A model generated the notes under the pieces. It saw only the letters and a list, made by a program, of their open reading frames with translations, was not told the origin of the DNA and made no database searches. DNA of 64,000 nucleotides, taken from Algoriphagus marincola DSM 16067. Lineage in GTDB: Bacteria > Bacteroidota > Bacteroidia > Cytophagales > Cyclobacteriaceae. Both the position numbers and the translations under genes were made by a program. The stretch lies in the NCBI RefSeq assembly GCF_000429405.1, contig NZ_AUBU01000003.1:496001-560000 (forward strand), read 5' to 3'. Positions 62,406 through 64,000 of this stretch are shown one piece after another. Position 1 is the first letter of the stretch. The number at the start of each line of letters is the position of its first letter.

Positions 62406-63911
62406 ATGAGGTATATAATCGCTATTGTCTTTTCGATATTCTCTTTGGGTGCAGCTGCACAAAGTGGATATTTTGAAGATGCCTTACGATTCAGTCAAAG
62501 CTTCCCAGCAGGTTCAGCACGAATAATGGCTATTGGGGGAACACAGTGGTCCCTAGGTGGTGATGTGTCAAATATCGCCGGCAATCCTGCAGGCTTAGGT
62601 TTTTTCAGAAAATCAGAAGCTTCAATTAGCTTGGGATATAGTGATTGGGGAGTACAGACAAATTATCTTGGACAAAATAGATCCTACAACACTTCTAATT
62701 TTTCTGCACCTAACCTATCCATCGTATTTGCCAACCCAAAAGGAGTAATGGAGAGGGGTTCATTTAAGGGTGGATCTTGGGGAATCAGCATTCAGCGTAT
62801 TGCAAATTTCAATTCTGAGTTTGGATATTTTTCAGATGCTTTAGGCGAAACCTCAATTATTGATTTTTACCTCCAAGATGCTTTCGGTATACCTGAAAGC
62901 CAAATTGAAACATTTGGTATCACCGGAATGGCATATCAAACTTATCAGATAAATCCAGTAGCATTTGATCAGGATGGTAACCCCATTGCCAATCCAGACA
63001 CTTATGATTCCTTTGTTTTAGGGCTTCCCTTTCAGGATGAAAACGTTTTGCAGGAAGGCTCATCCAACCAGATTACCTTTGGATATGGAGCCAACTTCGA
63101 CCATAAGCTTTTCATAGGAGGTTCTTTGGGGATAAGATCGCTCAGTTATTTCTCACAGAAAGTTTATAACGAAGAGTTTATTGACGAACCTCTTTTTGCA
63201 AGCTCTCTTCGTGAGGATTTGTTTATCAATGGGGCAGGATTCAACCTAAATGTAGGAGTAATCTATAAGCCGATCGACTTCTTGAATTTAGGATTCAACT
63301 TCCAGAGTCCTACTTGGTATGGATTGAATGAAGAATATCAAGCTTCCATGGTCGCTGAGTACAACAACTTCTATTATGAACCTGAGGATATTACTTTGGG
63401 TAGACAGGAGGCTGTAACGGACCTTTTCATTAACAACTTTAGATTAAACACACCATTGAGACTGGGTGGTGGAGCTACCTTCTTTTTGGGAAAAAATGGT
63501 TTCATCTCAGCAGATGTGGACTGGGTTGATTATTCTGCGGCAAGAATCAACTCTAATAGTTTCAATGAAGGGCCGGATAATCAGGCTATTCAAAGCCTAT
63601 ATACCAGCACAATAAATTATCGAATCGGTGCTGAGGGAAGAATCAATAAGTTCTACATCAGAGGAGGTTATGCTCACTTTGGGGACCCTTTTGCAGATAA
63701 TTTTATTGACAGAAGTACCACTCAGATCAGTGGTGGTCTTGGAGTAAGGCTCAATAGTTTCAATATTGATTTCGCATTGGTGAGCCAGCAATCTAGTGCA
63801 TTGTACCAGTCTTACCAGGTCCTAGACAGTCAAAATAATAATATCGGGCCAATTACCGATGTAGAAAATTCAATCATCAATGGCGTATTAACTATCGGAT
63901 TGACTTTTTAA
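62406..63911 (+). CDS. OmpP1/FadL/TodX-like outer-membrane barrel protein
   Basis: A 501-residue protein with signal peptide ending AAAQ (about residue 20). The N-terminal part FSQSFPAGSARIMAIGGTQWSLGGDVSNIAGNPAGLGFFRKSEAS (in parts) is the FadL/OmpP1 hatch-like signature (the SNPAG pattern as AGNPAG). The rest alternates strands and loops and ends with a terminal aromatic strand (GVLTIGLTF). Such proteins import hydrophobic compounds. It has its own terminator; the 77-nt leader holds no obvious promoter match. Confidence 0.93.
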   Translation: MRYIIAIVFSIFSLGAAAQSGYFEDALRFSQSFPAGSARIMAIGGTQWSLGGDVSNIAGNPAGLGFFRKSEASISLGYSDWGVQTNYLGQNRSYNTSNFSAPNLSIVFANPKGVMERGSFKGGSWGISIQRIANFNSEFGYFSDALGETSIIDFYLQDAFGIPESQIETFGITGMAYQTYQINPVAFDQDGNPIANPDTYDSFVLGLPFQDENVLQEGSSNQITFGYGANFDHKLFIGGSLGIRSLSYFSQKVYNEEFIDEPLFASSLREDLFINGAGFNLNVGVIYKPIDFLNLGFNFQSPTWYGLNEEYQASMVAEYNNFYYEPEDITLGRQEAVTDLFINNFRLNTPLRLGGGATFFLGKNGFISADVDWVDYSAARINSNSFNEGPDNQAIQSLYTSTINYRIGAEGRINKFYIRGGYAHFGDPFADNFIDRSTTQISGGLGVRLNSFNIDFALVSQQSSALYQSYQVLDSQNNNIGPITDVENSIINGVLTIGLTF

Positions 63912-63935
63912 AATACTTATCAATTCCATAATTAG

Positions 63936-63975
63936 AAACTCAGCGGAGAAATCATTTCCGCTGAGTTTTATTTTT
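63936..63975 (+). terminator. Intrinsic terminator after the OmpP1-like gene
   Basis: Perfect 12-bp stem AAACTCAGCGGA / TCCGCTGAGTTT with a 9-nt loop, then TATTTTT. Confidence 0.9.
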
Positions 63976-64000
63976 GCCTGATCATAAAACCTTCCACGCT

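Noticed and set aside
1-64000. tRNA, rRNA, insertion sequences, integrases or phage genes
   Set aside because: No gap holds a cloverleaf-like pattern or transposase/integrase frame, and no terminal inverted repeats with target duplications were seen by eye.

Overview
The window reads as a chromosomal segment of a Bacteroidota bacterium, most likely a marine or soil member of the Cytophagales (Algoriphagus/Cyclobacteriaceae-like). The basis is family content and signals: a RagA/SusC plus RagB/SusD pair, LytS/LytTR two-component genes with a 7TMR-DISM sensor, curlin-repeat proteins, twin-arginine Gfo/Idh/MocA oxidoreductases, PF06439 (DUF1080) lipoproteins, FloA/NfeD, few Shine-Dalgarno sequences, and TAnnTTTG-type -7 boxes upstream of hemA and proS. 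The genus is inference. I see no tRNA, rRNA, CRISPR, insertion sequence or phage; gene density is high and most intergenic gaps are short.

Layout. 1-1714: 3' end of a 5-oxoprolinase operon (pxpA end, pxpB, pxpC). 1730-5403: a curli-type locus on the minus strand (two curlin-repeat proteins, a small exported barrel-like protein and an unrecognised lipoprotein). The lipoprotein gene and the main curlin gene share a strikingly similar upstream region. 5765-9494: an overlapping three-gene LytS-LytS-LytTR signalling operon in which the first kinase has a degraded ATPase domain. 9591-12296: a DUF4301 gene and an RNA methyltransferase gene, convergent on a shared terminator.

12457-28246: a carbohydrate region. 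A two-domain DUF1080 lipoprotein and a Tat-exported oxidoreductase are followed by SusC and SusD, a LacI-type regulator, and a glucuronate operon (uxaC, fructuronate-reductase-like SDR, uxuA, sugar O-acetyltransferase, acyl-CoA dehydrogenase); UDP-glucuronate decarboxylase closes it. Three related 14-bp palindromes (CGnAAnCGnTTnCG) precede the three transcription units and are good candidates for the LacI operators, tying the region into one regulon that probably imports and degrades a glucuronate-containing glycan or glycoside.

28348-40238: mixed genes: M20 peptidase, NrtR-like regulator divergent from a carboxylesterase, Pif1/RecD-like helicase, coiled-coil protein, AsmA-like protein, EEP hydrolase, a second DUF1080 protein and a GH109-type oxidoreductase.

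40336-54717: a long, tightly packed minus-strand array. Its core (40336-51373) joins a GH113-like mannanase, an alpha/beta hydrolase-OsmC fusion, a lipoprotein, a GT-C glycosyltransferase fused to a second copy of that lipoprotein family, an unknown lipoprotein, a Dpm1-like GT2, a processive CslA-like beta-glycan synthase, a NosR-like membrane ferredoxin and a flavin oxidoreductase, with DUF547, rhodanese and Crp/Fnr genes upstream. This glycan-plus-redox combination is the strongest candidate for an undescribed system. 54890-63911: housekeeping and envelope genes (hemA, WG-repeat protein, floA, nfeD, proS, a Gly/Trp-rich lipoprotein, an OmpP1/FadL-like barrel).
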